DNA of 64,000 nt from Beijerinckiaceae bacterium (GTDB lineage Bacteria; Pseudomonadota; Alphaproteobacteria; Rhizobiales; Beijerinckiaceae): the NCBI GenBank assembly GCA_947452455.1, contig CANGBX010000004.1, positions 231,653 to 295,652 on the forward strand, in the 5' to 3' direction. The translations under genes were made by a program, and so were the position numbers. Of the stretch, positions 7,626 through 17,643 are shown piece after piece. Positions within the stretch are counted from its first letter, which is position 1; each line of letters starts with the position of its first letter. Below the pieces are notes generated by a model. That model was given only the letters and a program-made list of their open reading frames with translations, had not been told where the DNA came from and made no database searches.

Positions 7626-8246
7626 ATGAGCCCAAACTTCCTCTTGGACGGACCAGACGCGGCCAAGGCCACGCTTCTGCTGGCCCATGGCGCGGGCGGC
7701 GCGATGGATTCTGCCGCCATGCAGGCCCTGACGGAAGCTCTGGCCGGAGAGGGCCTCAAAGTCGCCCGTTTCGAATTTTCCTATATGGCCGCGCGCCGCC
7801 AAGGCGCACGCAAGCCCCCGCCCAAAGCCGAGACGCTGATCCCCGAATATCGCGCAGCGATCGCCGCGCTGGGCGCAAAGGGCAAGCTGATCATCGGCGG
7901 CAAATCCATGGGCGGGCGCATCGCCTCCATGGTGGCTGATGAGGTGAAAGCCGATGGCTTGCTGTGCATCGGCTATCCGTTCCACCCCATCGGCAAGCCG
8001 GACCAATTGCGCACCGCGCATTTGGCAAAACTGCATAGGCCGACACTGATCGCGCAAGGCACGCGCGATCCCTTCGGCACGAGGGAAGAGGTGACGAATT
8101 ATGATTTATCATCCGCCATCCAGATTCTCTGGATGGAAGATGGCGATCATGATCTGCGCCCGCGCAAAAGCGTCTCGGGCTTCACCATAAAAAATCACCT
8201 CGCGAGCATGGCCCGCGAGGTGAGAGAATGGTCGGCAAAGCTGTAG
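7626..8246 (+). CDS. Alpha/beta hydrolase, Tex30/KANL3-like family
   Basis: A 206-residue serine hydrolase fold protein. The oxyanion region LLAHGAGGAMD is at about 18-28, the nucleophile elbow is GGKSMGG (Ser near 97), the acid is in GTRDPFG and the catalytic His in DGDHDL. All three catalytic positions are present. Members of this small family are bacterial relatives of mammalian Tex30; their substrates are unknown. It starts just after the tRNA terminator. Its last codons contain an inverted repeat that acts as a terminator for the opposite strand (8189-8223). Confidence 0.85.
   Translation: MSPNFLLDGPDAAKATLLLAHGAGGAMDSAAMQALTEALAGEGLKVARFEFSYMAARRQGARKPPPKAETLIPEYRAAIAALGAKGKLIIGGKSMGGRIASMVADEVKADGLLCIGYPFHPIGKPDQLRTAHLAKLHRPTLIAQGTRDPFGTREEVTNYDLSSAIQILWMEDGDHDLRPRKSVSGFTIKNHLASMAREVREWSAKL
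8189..8223 (-). terminator. Terminator of the TTT receptor gene, embedded in the hydrolase coding sequence
   Basis: Read on the minus strand, TCACCTCGCG (8223-8214) pairs perfectly with CGCGAGGTGA (8204-8195) and runs into TTTTTT (8194-8189). It lies 30 bases past the stop of the convergent gene, entirely within codons of the hydrolase. Confidence 0.85.
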
Positions 8247-8252
8247 ACGAAA

Positions 8253-9272
8253 TCAGCGTGCCAGCAATTCTTTCGCGCGATCTGCCACAGCCTTGGGCGT
8301 AGCGAGAGTCTTCTTGACTTCTTCGGCCAGCTTTTCCGGCGCCGCATATTCGAGATCAAGATTGGTACGCTGCATTTCGGCAATCATTTCGGGATCCTTC
8401 GTCATTTGAAGGAAGCCCTCCTGCATCGCTTTCATAACAGGCGCGGGCGTGCCGGGCGGCGCAATAAACGCGCGGCCAATCGCACCACCGGAAGCATAAA
8501 GACGCAACAATTGACGGTCAGCCTCATTATTGCCGAGCTCGCCCAGTGCTGGCACATCCGGCAAATCAGCCGCACGCTCGGGCACATCTTGCAAGATGAT
8601 CTTGATCTTCTTGTCTTCCAGCCATTGCTTCTTGCCCGTGCGGATGGTCGCCCAGGAACCGGCCGTGCCATCCACTTCGCCACGCTCCATCGCGAGCATA
8701 CCTTCGGCTGATGCCGGGAAGCCGGAGATGATTTTGAACTTGGTGCCGATGGTGGCATTCAGCAATTTTGGCACGACTTCCGAAATATTGCCGGCGCCCG
8801 CTGCAGCGACCGGCGTTTCAATCTTCTTGATGTCATCAATCGATTGCGCTTTGGCCGTGTGCCACTGGAAGTGAATATTGTTGGATGATGCAACGCGACC
8901 GACCCAAAGGAAATTCGCCGCGTCAAATTGCACGGCCGGATTGCCCGTGACCTGCTCGACCGCCAATGTTTCCGTCACAATGCCAATGGCTGTGCCATCT
9001 TTAGGGGCTACTTTGTAAATGTAATTGGCAGCGACCAGCGTGCCGGCACCCGGCATATTGGTGGCAATCACCGTCGGCTGGCCGGGAAGATGCTTGCCCA
9101 GATAGCGCGCGACCGCACGACCATAAAGATCATAGCTGCCGCCCGCCGTATTGCCGATGTAAATCGTGACGGTTTTCTTAGCCCAGGTCACGTCTTGCGC
9201 TTGCGCCGAGGCACCACCGAGAAGCGTGGTCGCCAGAAGCGCGCGAATGAGCGTAGTGCCCGAAAAAGCCAT
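8253..9272 (-). CDS. Extracytoplasmic TTT-family (TctC-like) solute receptor
   Basis: A 339-residue exported receptor with a signal peptide ending near AQA (residues 1-25). The ligand-binding region begins with VTIYIGNTAGGSYDLYGR and continues with NMPGAGTLVAANY; TctC/Bug receptors bind a carboxylate of their ligand there. It belongs to a divergent TctC-like branch with the pattern GGxYDxxGRxxARxxxxxxPGxP, shared with the receptors at 43.0 and 61.9 kb. A GGAGG-type ribosome site precedes the ATG at 9272. No permease gene is adjacent. The ligand is unknown, most likely a small carboxylate. Confidence 0.85.
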   Translation of the reverse strand: MAFSGTTLIRALLATTLLGGASAQAQDVTWAKKTVTIYIGNTAGGSYDLYGRAVARYLGKHLPGQPTVIATNMPGAGTLVAANYIYKVAPKDGTAIGIVTETLAVEQVTGNPAVQFDAANFLWVGRVASSNNIHFQWHTAKAQSIDDIKKIETPVAAAGAGNISEVVPKLLNATIGTKFKIISGFPASAEGMLAMERGEVDGTAGSWATIRTGKKQWLEDKKIKIILQDVPERAADLPDVPALGELGNNEADRQLLRLYASGGAIGRAFIAPPGTPAPVMKAMQEGFLQMTKDPEMIAEMQRTNLDLEYAAPEKLAEEVKKTLATPKAVADRAKELLAR

Positions 9273-9358
9273 CTGTTTCCTCCTTATTTATGGCGGGGAA
9301 ACTAGGGCAAGGCGGGCGGCCTGTCCATAAGAGAGCCCTGCAAAATGCGGTCTGATTT

Positions 9359-10480
9359 TCAGCTTTTCGTGACGCTGGCCGCGATGCGCTCCGCAATCGC
9401 GGTATAGCCCTCATCACCTGGCTGGCGCCGCCAGATAGTCATGGTCGGGTACCAGACATTTTCATGATCAATATCCAGCCAGCGCCAATCGGGCCAATCA
9501 TTGGTGATCATCATATCGGTCGGACAGTGCAATGCGCCCGCGAGATGGATGAGCGATGTATCCACACACACCAAACGGTCAACCGATTGCAGCAGCGCGG
9601 CTGAATCCAAAAAGGCATCAAGGCCGGAATCAAAACTCTCATCCGGCCGCAGGATTTTGTCCTTGAAGGAACAAGCGTCGATTTCCTCTTGCGTTGCATT
9701 GATCTGAAAGCAAACCAATGTAACGCCGGGGATCGCAGCCAGCGGCGCAAAATCTTCCAATTGTGCTGAGCGTTTGGGATCAAGCTTGTGCTGCGGATTG
9801 CCCCGCCATGCAAAAGCAATCACCGGCCCTTCACGCTCGCCGATATTCTCCTCAAGCCAAGCTCGCCACCGCGCCACGCGCACCGGATCAGCCCGCAAAT
9901 AAGGCTCTTTCGCCAGATACTCATCTTCTGACAAATCGAGCAGACGCGGCAAATCCATCATTGTCGTCCAATTTTCGACATTGGTGACGGAGCTTGGCAT
10001 TTCACCGGCGAGCAAAGGCGGGCATGGATCCAATGTGCGCAAAAGGCCAAACAGTTTTTGCGGCACGACAACTTGCACATCAACGCCGGCCTTCACAAGG
10101 CGCGGCAAAAAGCGTGCAAATTGAATCGTATCTCCCATGCCCTGCTCGGACATGACCAATAGGCGCTGGGGCACAGGCGGATGAGCGCTGCGCGGAATCG
10201 GGCGTGGCGTTCCATTGGGATTGCGCCCATTCACTTGCGGGGGCACATCCATCAAGCGAAAACGAATGTCGAATGCGTCCCACGCCTCCGGCCAACGGCG
10301 CAAACAAAACAGGGCGCGTGCCATTTTCGCGCGCCCATCCACATAGGTCGGGATTTGCGCCAAGACGAGCTTGTAAATCGCCACTGCATTTTCGCAACGT
10401 CCCGCAGCCTGTTCGCGATCGGCCAATTGCACGGCCGTCGCCAATTCAGCTGCTACGGGCTTTACCGGATCTTCGGTCAT
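9359..10480 (-). CDS. TPR-containing glycosyltransferase-like protein (GT9/ADP-heptosyltransferase fold)
   Basis: A 373-residue protein with a short N-terminal helical repeat of TPR type (about 15-75, AGRCENAVAIYKLVLAQIPT) and a C-terminal glycosyltransferase-like part. SEQGMGDTIQFARFLPRL at about 110-127 and VDTSLIHLAGALHCPT near 315-330 are the two hallmarks of the TPR-GT9-like group found in alphaproteobacteria. Such proteins may modify surface glycans or flagellin, but the donor and acceptor cannot be told. It is a single gene between the receptor and prmB, with about 140 bases upstream in which I see no clear element. Confidence 0.75.
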   Translation of the reverse strand: MTEDPVKPVAAELATAVQLADREQAAGRCENAVAIYKLVLAQIPTYVDGRAKMARALFCLRRWPEAWDAFDIRFRLMDVPPQVNGRNPNGTPRPIPRSAHPPVPQRLLVMSEQGMGDTIQFARFLPRLVKAGVDVQVVVPQKLFGLLRTLDPCPPLLAGEMPSSVTNVENWTTMMDLPRLLDLSEDEYLAKEPYLRADPVRVARWRAWLEENIGEREGPVIAFAWRGNPQHKLDPKRSAQLEDFAPLAAIPGVTLVCFQINATQEEIDACSFKDKILRPDESFDSGLDAFLDSAALLQSVDRLVCVDTSLIHLAGALHCPTDMMITNDWPDWRWLDIDHENVWYPTMTIWRRQPGDEGYTAIAERIAASVTKS

Positions 10481-10624
10481 GCGCCACCTGAAAATTGATC
10501 AAAGAAAACATCAAACGAATCGGCGGCAGGATGGCAGGATCATGCGCCAGTAGCCAGTCCATGCCTCGACAGATCGGGACATGCGAGCTAAACCCTTGAA
10601 AAAGCCATTGCGGAGCATGGACCC

Positions 10625-11563
10625 ATGAAGCCCGAGACACTTCCCGATGCCGCACAACTGGCGGCAGAACTCGTCACGCTTCGTGATTTTCTGCGCTATG
10701 CGACCAGCGCCTTCCGCGAGCATGAGCTGGTGTTTGGTCATGGCACAACCGAAGCGCTCGATGAAGCCGCTTTCATGGTGCTCGAAGGCCTCTCCTTGCC
10801 AATCGACCGGCTAGAACCCTTCCTCGACGCGCGCCTCATGCCTCATGAGCGCAAGCGCCTCGCAGAGCTCATTGTCGCGCGCATTACGACGCGTAAACCC
10901 GCCTCTTATCTGCTCAACAAAGCCTATGTCGGCGGCGTGCCTTTCTACGTCGATGAACGCGTGATTGTGCCGCGCTCTTTCATCGGCGAATTGCTGCGCA
11001 CAGGTCTCTTCTCGGGTGCCGATGGCAATCAATTGATCGAAGCTGAAAGCGTGTCATCTGCGCTTGATCTGTGCACGGGCTCCGGCTGTCTGGCGATCTT
11101 GATGGCCCAACACTTCCCGCACGCGATGATTGAAGCGGTTGATCTGTCGCCCGATGCATTGGAAGTGGCGCGCATCAATCTCGCTGAGAGCAGATTGGAA
11201 AATCGCATTGGCCTGATTGAAAGCGATCTCTTCGCTTCTCTGGTAGGCCATAGTTATGATCTCATCATTACCAATCCGCCTTATGTCAGCGCTGAAGTCA
11301 TGGCTGCGTTGCCGCCTGAATATGCGCATGAACCAGAAATGGCGCTGGGCTCGGGCGATGACGGGCTCGATATCACCCGCCGGATTTTGAAAGAGGCTGG
11401 GAAGCATCTTAATCCGGGCGGCGGCTTGCTCTGCGAAATCGGCGAAGACCGCGAAATCCTCGAAGCAGAATTCCCCGATCTGCCCTTCCTGTGGCTCGAC
11501 ACAGAAGAAAGCTCGGGCGAAGTCTTTTGGTTGAGCGCAGAAGATTTAGGCTGCGAGGCCTGA
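10625..11563 (+). CDS. prmB: Ribosomal protein uL3 N5-glutamine methyltransferase PrmB
   Basis: A 312-residue SAM-dependent methyltransferase that modifies a Gln side chain of ribosomal protein L3. The SAM site [12 protein letters not shown] (about 155-166) and the catalytic NPPY (ITNPPYVS, near 218-225) identify the PrmB/PrmC/HemK group. The N-terminal helical domain with [33 protein letters not shown] is the PrmB form rather than PrmC, since no release factor gene is adjacent and the substrate-facing sequence is of PrmB type. Its last 18 bases overlap the end of the convergent chemoreceptor gene. Confidence 0.9.
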   Translation: MKPETLPDAAQLAAELVTLRDFLRYATSAFREHELVFGHGTTEALDEAAFMVLEGLSLPIDRLEPFLDARLMPHERKRLAELIVARITTRKPASYLLNKAYVGGVPFYVDERVIVPRSFIGELLRTGLFSGADGNQLIEAESVSSALDLCTGSGCLAILMAQHFPHAMIEAVDLSPDALEVARINLAESRLENRIGLIESDLFASLVGHSYDLIITNPPYVSAEVMAALPPEYAHEPEMALGSGDDGLDITRRILKEAGKHLNPGGGLLCEIGEDREILEAEFPDLPFLWLDTEESSGEVFWLSAEDLGCEA

Positions 11564-13342
11564 GACTTCGGCGACACCATCACCACGCTGCGTCCGGAAG
11601 TGGCTCACCAAATCGGTGAGATTTGTGACTTCACGATAGAGCTGCTTGCTCACATTATTCGCCTCTTCGACAATAGCCGCATTCTGTTGCGTCACCTGAT
11701 CCATCTGGCGCACCGCGAGATTGACCTCTTGCAAACCTGTCGATTGCTCACGTGCGCCATGCGCAATGGTGCCGATCACATCATTGACGGCGGTCACCTG
11801 ATCGAGAATCCGCGCCATCACTTCGCCTGTACGCCCGATCGAGGTGACACCATCGCGCACATCGGCCTGCGCACTTTCAATCAGGCCTTTGATTTCCTTT
11901 GCCGCGGCAGCTGAACGCTGCGCCAGCGCGCGCACTTCCGAGGCGACAACCGCAAATCCCAAGCCCGCGTTGCCTGCGCGCGCTGCTTCAACACCCGCAT
12001 TCAAAGCCAGCAGATTTGTCTGGAAGGCAATCTCATCAATCACACCGATAATGGTGCTGATTTTTTCAGACGAAGATGAAATACGCTTTATCGAGGCTAT
12101 TGTTTCATCCAACACGCTCTTGCTGCCATGCACTTCCTGACGGGCTTGACCCGCGAGAGAATTGGCCCGCTCCGCCCCTTCAGCGGTTACTTTCAAAGTT
12201 GTCGTGATTTGCGCCAAAGCAGAAGCTGTCTCTTCAAGGCTAGCCGCCTGCTGTTCTGCGCGAGCAGCCACGTCATCCGAAACATTGGCGACTTCAGCAG
12301 TATTGCTATGAATCATTCGCGAACTGGCAACCACGCCGCTCAAAGCAACTTCAAGTTTTTCCATTGCCTTATTGAAATCGCCTTCAATTTTAGCAAAGGC
12401 GAGCGGCAGATTGTGCACGCGGAAGGTTAGATCACCCTGCTGCAACGCAGATAGCGCCTCACCCAATTGGTCAATCACAGCAGCTTGGCGCGCTGCTGCT
12501 TCTACACGTTCGGCCTCGGTGCGCAGACGCAGCTCTTCAGCCTCACGGCGCACTTCCTCATTGCGTTCAAGCGCCATTTTTTCTTGAACTGTCTTGTTAA
12601 AAAATTCGAGCGCGCGCGCCATATCACCGATCTCATCATGTCTATTGAGATTTGGAATAGTGACATGGGTCGCGCCTTTGGCGAGCTCATCCATAATGCT
12701 GGCCATCGTCGCAACAGGCTTGCCGATCGAGCGATTGAGCATAATGGCGAGAAGAATGGAAATAGCGACGGCACTCAGGCCTGCCGCAACCATCAATTGC
12801 GAGAGCAAAGTGATGGACTTCTCACGCTCTTGATCAGATCTCTCGGACGTTCCATCCGCCAATTTTTTTAAATCGGCAAGAACAACACGGCTATCCGTCA
12901 AGCGGCCACGCGTCAAAGCTTTGGATTGGGCTTGTAGGCGCGTTTCGGGATTGGCGCTTTCGGCTAGGAGGTCACGGGCTTCAATCCAGACCTTGTCGAT
13001 CATCGGACGGAATTTCAGCGCCAATGCGCGTTCATCATCCGAGGCTGTCGTCTCTTCAAGGCTCTTCAAATGACTGGCGAGCTGCGTATTGAGACCAGCG
13101 ATCAGCTTTTCAAAAGAGGCGTCATTGGTGAGCAAAAAGCCGCGCACCATATTCTGTCGGTCGACCAAAGTACCCAGCGTCCGCTCGATCACCTCGCGCC
13201 GGAAGGAGGCGCGCTCCCCAGCCTTTACGGCCTCGCGCATAGCCAGAGCCTCCCAATAGATCCCGCCGCTGATGATCGCCAGAAAAGCGATCAGGATGGA
13301 AAAGGCACCAATCAGGCGACCGCGAATCTTCAGTTTGGACAT
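11546..13342 (-). CDS. Methyl-accepting chemotaxis protein
   Basis: A 598-residue transmembrane chemoreceptor. TM1 is at about 12-30 and TM2 at about 185-207. The helical periplasmic part between them, with [13 protein letters not shown], looks like a CHASE3 or four-helix-bundle sensor. A HAMP domain follows (208-260, [20 protein letters not shown]) and a second HAMP-like segment lies near 300-350. The signalling tip, [21 protein letters not shown] near 435-455, is canonical for contact with CheA/CheW. No CheBR pentapeptide is seen at the C terminus, which ends VSGLAA. The gene stands alone; its ligand is unknown. Confidence 0.92.
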   Translation of the reverse strand: MSKLKIRGRLIGAFSILIAFLAIISGGIYWEALAMREAVKAGERASFRREVIERTLGTLVDRQNMVRGFLLTNDASFEKLIAGLNTQLASHLKSLEETTASDDERALALKFRPMIDKVWIEARDLLAESANPETRLQAQSKALTRGRLTDSRVVLADLKKLADGTSERSDQEREKSITLLSQLMVAAGLSAVAISILLAIMLNRSIGKPVATMASIMDELAKGATHVTIPNLNRHDEIGDMARALEFFNKTVQEKMALERNEEVRREAEELRLRTEAERVEAAARQAAVIDQLGEALSALQQGDLTFRVHNLPLAFAKIEGDFNKAMEKLEVALSGVVASSRMIHSNTAEVANVSDDVAARAEQQAASLEETASALAQITTTLKVTAEGAERANSLAGQARQEVHGSKSVLDETIASIKRISSSSEKISTIIGVIDEIAFQTNLLALNAGVEAARAGNAGLGFAVVASEVRALAQRSAAAAKEIKGLIESAQADVRDGVTSIGRTGEVMARILDQVTAVNDVIGTIAHGAREQSTGLQEVNLAVRQMDQVTQQNAAIVEEANNVSKQLYREVTNLTDLVSHFRTQRGDGVAEVSGLAA

Positions 13343-13488
13343 GCCAAAACCCCAGAATGAATCAATGAAAAGCTCAAACGCAGCTTGAAACAGGGGAAGC
13401 TTAGATCCAGGATTTAAACATAAGATTAAAATCGTATTTAAAACAATGACTTACGTAACGTCACCGCTGCAGAGGCTGTCCAGATCAC

Positions 13489-13510
13489 GATATAAAGATT
13501 TCTTTATATC
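13489..13510. promoter_or_regulatory. Perfect palindromic operator upstream of ahcY (SahR-like site)
   Basis: GATATAAAGA (13489-13498), two bases, then TCTTTATATC (13501-13510) form an exact inverted repeat. It resembles operators described for ArsR-family SahR regulators of the S-adenosylhomocysteine cycle; that assignment rests on memory of the motif and on the ahcY context. It sits just upstream of the presumed -35. Confidence 0.6.
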
Positions 13511-13514
13511 CTCG

Positions 13515-13543
13515 TTGCCGGAGGGATCTGCCCCTGCTATAGA
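13515..13543 (+). promoter_or_regulatory. Likely sigma-70 promoter of ahcY
   Basis: TTGCCG (13515-13520) as -35 and TATAGA (13538-13543) as -10 are separated by 17 bases. This gives a leader of about 20 bases before the ATG at 13570. Confidence 0.5.
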
Positions 13544-13569
13544 CCGCTCATCTCAAACCGGGGCACACC

Positions 13570-14976
13570 ATGAGCGCTCACTTCAACGATTACGTCGTCG
13601 CGGATATCAAGCTGGCCGATTGGGGCCGCAAAGAACTGAACATTGCCGAGACGGAAATGCCCGGCCTCATGGCCACCCGCGCCGAATATGGCAAGGCGCA
13701 GCCGCTCAAGGGCGCGCGCATTGCTGGCTCGCTGCATATGACCATTCAGACCGGCGTGTTGATTGAAACGCTGAAGGCGCTGGGCGCCGATGTGCGCTGG
13801 GCCTCGTGCAATATTTATTCGACGCAAGATCACGCTGCTGCCGCGATTGCTGCTGCCGGCACGCCGGTCTTCGCGATCAAGGGCGAGAGCCTCGAAGATT
13901 ATTGGGATTACACGCATCGCATTTTCGAATGGAGCGATGGCGGCACGCCCAACATGATCCTCGATGATGGTGGCGATGCGACCATGCTCATCCATCTGGG
14001 CATGCGCGCTGAAAAGGGCGACACCACTTTCCTCGACAAGCCGGGCAATGAAGAAGAAGAAGTTCTCTTCGCCGCGATCAAGAAGCGTCTGAAGGCCAAT
14101 CCGGGCTGGTACACACGCAATGGTCAGGCCATCAAGGGCGTGTCGGAAGAAACAACAACCGGCGTGCACCGTCTCTACAATATGGAAAAAGACGGCACGC
14201 TGCTGTGGCCTGCGATCAACGTCAATGATTCCGTGACCAAGTCGAAATTCGACAATCTTTACGGCTGCAAAGAATCGCTTGTTGACGGCATTCGCCGCGG
14301 CACAGACGTGATGATGGCTGGTAAAGTGGCCATGGTTGCGGGCTTTGGCGACGTGGGCAAAGGTTCGGCCGCTTCACTGCGCAATGCCGGCTGCCGCGTG
14401 ATCGTGTCGGAAATCGATCCGATTTGCGCGCTGCAAGCTGCAATGGAAGGCTATGAAGTCACGACGATGGAAGAGGCCGCTCCGCGCGCCGATATTTTCG
14501 TCACAGCGACAGGCAATGTCGATGTCATCACGGTTGACCACATGCGTGCGATGAAAGATCGCGCCATTGTTTGCAACATTGGTCACTTCGATTCCGAAAT
14601 TCAGGTTGCGGGTCTGCGCAATTTCAAATGGAACAATGTGAAGCCGCAGGTCGATGAAATTGAATTCGTCGATGGCAAGCGCATCATCCTCCTCTCGGAA
14701 GGCCGCCTTGTGAATCTTGGCAATGCGACGGGCCATCCGTCCTTCGTCATGTCGGCCTCTTTCACCAACCAGACGCTCGCCCAGATCGAGCTCTGGACGA
14801 AGCAGGGCCAGTATGAGCGCAAGGTCTACACGCTGCCCAAGCACCTCGACGAAAAGGTCGCTGCCCTTCATCTCGACAAGATCGGCGTGAAGCTCACCAA
14901 GCTGACGCAGGATCAGGCCAAATATCTCGGCCTGCCCGAGCAGGGCCCCTATAAGCCTGAGCAGTACCGCTACTAA
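13570..14976 (+). CDS. ahcY: S-adenosylhomocysteine hydrolase (adenosylhomocysteinase)
   Basis: A 468-residue NAD-dependent enzyme that splits S-adenosylhomocysteine into adenosine and homocysteine, clearing the product inhibitor of methyltransferases. The substrate domain has [13 protein letters not shown] and [16 protein letters not shown]; the NAD site is [13 protein letters not shown] (about 257-269); the C terminus ends KPEQYRY as in most family members. The roughly 40-residue insert of the long bacterial form is present (around 150-190). The ATG is preceded by GGGG. A strong terminator follows, so it is monocistronic. Confidence 0.97.
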   Translation: MSAHFNDYVVADIKLADWGRKELNIAETEMPGLMATRAEYGKAQPLKGARIAGSLHMTIQTGVLIETLKALGADVRWASCNIYSTQDHAAAAIAAAGTPVFAIKGESLEDYWDYTHRIFEWSDGGTPNMILDDGGDATMLIHLGMRAEKGDTTFLDKPGNEEEEVLFAAIKKRLKANPGWYTRNGQAIKGVSEETTTGVHRLYNMEKDGTLLWPAINVNDSVTKSKFDNLYGCKESLVDGIRRGTDVMMAGKVAMVAGFGDVGKGSAASLRNAGCRVIVSEIDPICALQAAMEGYEVTTMEEAAPRADIFVTATGNVDVITVDHMRAMKDRAIVCNIGHFDSEIQVAGLRNFKWNNVKPQVDEIEFVDGKRIILLSEGRLVNLGNATGHPSFVMSASFTNQTLAQIELWTKQGQYERKVYTLPKHLDEKVAALHLDKIGVKLTKLTQDQAKYLGLPEQGPYKPEQYRY

Positions 14977-15001
14977 GCGGCGCCAAGCCTCCAAAACAAA
15001 G

Positions 15002-15029
15002 ACGCCCCCGCCAAAAGCGGGGGCGTTTT
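15002..15029 (+). terminator. Terminator of ahcY
   Basis: ACGCCCCCGC (15002-15011) pairs with GCGGGGGCGT (15017-15026) around a CAAAA loop, followed by TTT. It lies 25 bases past the stop codon. Confidence 0.92.
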
Positions 15030-15172
15030 CGCATGTAAATGCTTTGTCCCGGCAAGGTTGCGCGGCTAAAGTGCCTTGATTCGGGAATCAGTCAGTCTTG
15101 CGTTCTGCTGCGCATCTTCCATGCGCCGCCTCAAAGCGATTCCTCACGACACGCGAAGGACAGGCTGCAAGC

Positions 15173-17632
15173 ATGGAGAAAGGGACACGTGTCTGGCGTC
15201 AGGCCCTGTGCGCAGCAAGTGCGCTATGGCCGATCCCAGCCCTTCTATCCGCGCCGGCCCATGCCGCTCCGGCAAGCCTTGTCGATCAGCCCGAAATCAT
15301 CGGCGCTGCAGGCGTTCTGGCCTTGGGCCTTGTCGCAACCGCTGGCACTCTGATTCATATGGCGGGCAAACGCCGCGCAGCAAAACGCGAAGCGGGGTTG
15401 CGACTGGAGCTTGAGCGTCTGCGCCAAAGGCTCGATCGCGCGGAGGCTTTTGCCGGCTCCGAAAGCCAGATCATCATTCGTTGGGGCGGGCCATCAGATG
15501 AGCCCGTCATTGAAGGTGATGCTGAAACTCTCACAGGTCTTGAAGCGCAGCGCGCTTTGGCCTTTGGCGCTTGGCTGACGCCACAAACCGCGCAGCCATT
15601 GGAGCGCGCACTCGAGCGGCTGCGTCAACGCGGTGAGGCTTTCCGCCTTGCACTTCTCACTTTGTCAGGCCGCCATTTGGAAGCCGAAGGTCGCCCCGTC
15701 ACAGGGCGCGCCATGCTGCGCATTCGCGATGTGGCCGGCGACCGTCTCGAACTTACCCAATTGAAAGAAGCCTCTGCACAGATTGCTTCTGAACGCGACG
15801 GTTTGCGCACGATGCTCGATGCGGCACCGGGCCCCGCTTGGCTGCGCGACACGCAAGGCAAATTGACTTGGGTGAACCGTGCTTATGTTCATGCGGTCGA
15901 AGGTGCGCGCCGCGAAGACGTCATTGCCAAAGGCATCGAACTGCTGGACCAGCCTGTGCGCGAGACACTTGCGCAAGCCCGTGTGCGCATTGAAAATTGG
16001 CGTGGGCGCGTGCCGGCCATCGTTGCAGGTGAGCGCCGCATGCTCGATGTCACCGATGTGCCGACCGAATTCGGCTCCGGTGGCCTTGCCAGTGACGTGT
16101 CAGATCTCGAACATATGCGCGCTGATCTTGGCCGCCAGATGGATGCGCATCGGCGCACATTGGACCAGCTCACCACCGCTGTGGCCATTTTCGATTCCAC
16201 CCGCCGGCTCGTCTTTCACAACACGGCCTATGGCCAATTGTGGAACCTTGATCCGGCCTTTCTCGATTCCGCGCCAACCGATCCTGAGATTCTTGATCGT
16301 TTGCGTGCCGAAGGCCGCTTGCCCGAACAAGCCGATTTCCGGAGCTGGAAATCATCTCTCATGGGCACGTACCAATCTGTCGAAACGCTCGAACAGGTTT
16401 GGTATCTGCCCGGTGCGCGCACATTGCGCGTGGTCATCAATCCCAATCCGCAAGGCGGCGTGACCTATCTCTTCGATGATGTCACCGAACGCTTCTCGCT
16501 CGAATCGTCATACAATGCGCTGATGCGCGTGCAGGGCGAAACACTCGACTCGCTCAAAGAAGGTGTCGCTGTGTTTGGCACCGATGGGCGATTGAAATTG
16601 TTCAATCCGGCCTTCATCGATCTGTGGCATTGCGATGCTGGCTTCTTGGCCGAAAAACCGCATTTCGATCACGTGATGCGCGCTTGCACATCGCTGCATG
16701 ATCGCGTGCAGGATTGGGATGATTTGCGCAGTCTCATTGCAGGCCTTCAAGATGTCCGCACCGGCTTTGAGCGCCGCATGACGCGCAAAGACGGCTCGAT
16801 CATTGATTGCATGACAGCCCCGCTGCCTGATGGCGCCACGCTCGTGACCTTCATCGATATGACGGCGAGCGTTTCGGTCGAGCGCGCTTTGACAGAACGC
16901 AATCAAGCGCTGCTGGAAGCAGAAAAGCTCCGCAATGATTTCGTCCACCACGTGTCCTACGAATTGCGCTCGCCGCTCACCAATATTATCGGCTTCATAC
17001 AGCTGCTCGGTGAGGGCGCCGTTGGTCCACTCAATGCCAAGCAGCGCGAATATACGGGCTATGTGCTGAAAAGCTCGGCTGCACTGCTGGCTATTATCAA
17101 TGACATTCTTGATCTGGCGTCCATTGATACGGATGCGATGGAATTGTCGCTGGAACATGTCGATATTCGCGAAACCATCGCCGCAGCCGCTGAAGGTTTG
17201 CAGGACCGTCTCGCGGAATCAGGCATCAGCCTGCATGTGGTGGCGCTTGATGACATCGGCGCCTTCCGCGCCGATGGAAAACGCATTCGTCAAGTGCTCT
17301 TCAATCTGCTCTCCAATGCGATTGGTTTTTCAGAGCCCGGACAAACCGTGACCATGGCCGCCTTGCGCCGACCGGGTGAAATTGTTTTCAAAGTTTCTGA
17401 TCAGGGCCGCGGCATTCCGCTTGAAGTTCTCGATCGCGTCTTTGATCGTTTCCACACGCATACGGTGGGCTCGCGCCATCGCGGCGTGGGCCTTGGCCTC
17501 TCCATCGTGCGCTCCTTTGTTGAATTGCACGGGGGCGAAGTGCAAATCCAATCCGCGACCGGTGAGGGAACAATTGTGACCTGTATTTTCCCCGATCATG
17601 CCGTTGACGTGACCCAAGCCGCGTCAGCTTAA
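15173..17632 (+). CDS. divL: DivL-like PAS sensor (pseudo)histidine kinase with Tyr at the phospho-acceptor site
   Basis: An 819-residue membrane-anchored protein with hydrophobic segments near 12-30 and 43-63 and PAS-like domains near 213, 326 and 458. The HisKA-like segment reads FVHHVSYELRSPLTNIIGF: the position normally His is Tyr596. The ATPase domain is intact in outline, with an N box (LLSNAIGFSEPG near 715), G1 DQGRGIP and G2 GVGLGLSIV near 770. DivL of Caulobacter has the same His-to-Tyr change and controls CckA and the CtrA cell-cycle pathway; that role is inferred here. The ATG at 15173 is chosen because it precedes the first hydrophobic segment; an upstream frame to 15098 is possible. 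It ends 11 bases before the TsaE fusion gene. Confidence 0.85.
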   Translation: MEKGTRVWRQALCAASALWPIPALLSAPAHAAPASLVDQPEIIGAAGVLALGLVATAGTLIHMAGKRRAAKREAGLRLELERLRQRLDRAEAFAGSESQIIIRWGGPSDEPVIEGDAETLTGLEAQRALAFGAWLTPQTAQPLERALERLRQRGEAFRLALLTLSGRHLEAEGRPVTGRAMLRIRDVAGDRLELTQLKEASAQIASERDGLRTMLDAAPGPAWLRDTQGKLTWVNRAYVHAVEGARREDVIAKGIELLDQPVRETLAQARVRIENWRGRVPAIVAGERRMLDVTDVPTEFGSGGLASDVSDLEHMRADLGRQMDAHRRTLDQLTTAVAIFDSTRRLVFHNTAYGQLWNLDPAFLDSAPTDPEILDRLRAEGRLPEQADFRSWKSSLMGTYQSVETLEQVWYLPGARTLRVVINPNPQGGVTYLFDDVTERFSLESSYNALMRVQGETLDSLKEGVAVFGTDGRLKLFNPAFIDLWHCDAGFLAEKPHFDHVMRACTSLHDRVQDWDDLRSLIAGLQDVRTGFERRMTRKDGSIIDCMTAPLPDGATLVTFIDMTASVSVERALTERNQALLEAEKLRNDFVHHVSYELRSPLTNIIGFIQLLGEGAVGPLNAKQREYTGYVLKSSAALLAIINDILDLASIDTDAMELSLEHVDIRETIAAAAEGLQDRLAESGISLHVVALDDIGAFRADGKRIRQVLFNLLSNAIGFSEPGQTVTMAALRRPGEIVFKVSDQGRGIPLEVLDRVFDRFHTHTVGSRHRGVGLGLSIVRSFVELHGGEVQIQSATGEGTIVTCIFPDHAVDVTQAASA

Positions 17633-17643
17633 GGAGTCTGGTT

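Noticed and set aside
13343..13569. SAH or SAM riboswitch upstream of ahcY
   Set aside because: The leader after the likely promoter is only about 20 bases and no pseudoknot-like pairing was seen; the palindrome reads as a DNA operator.
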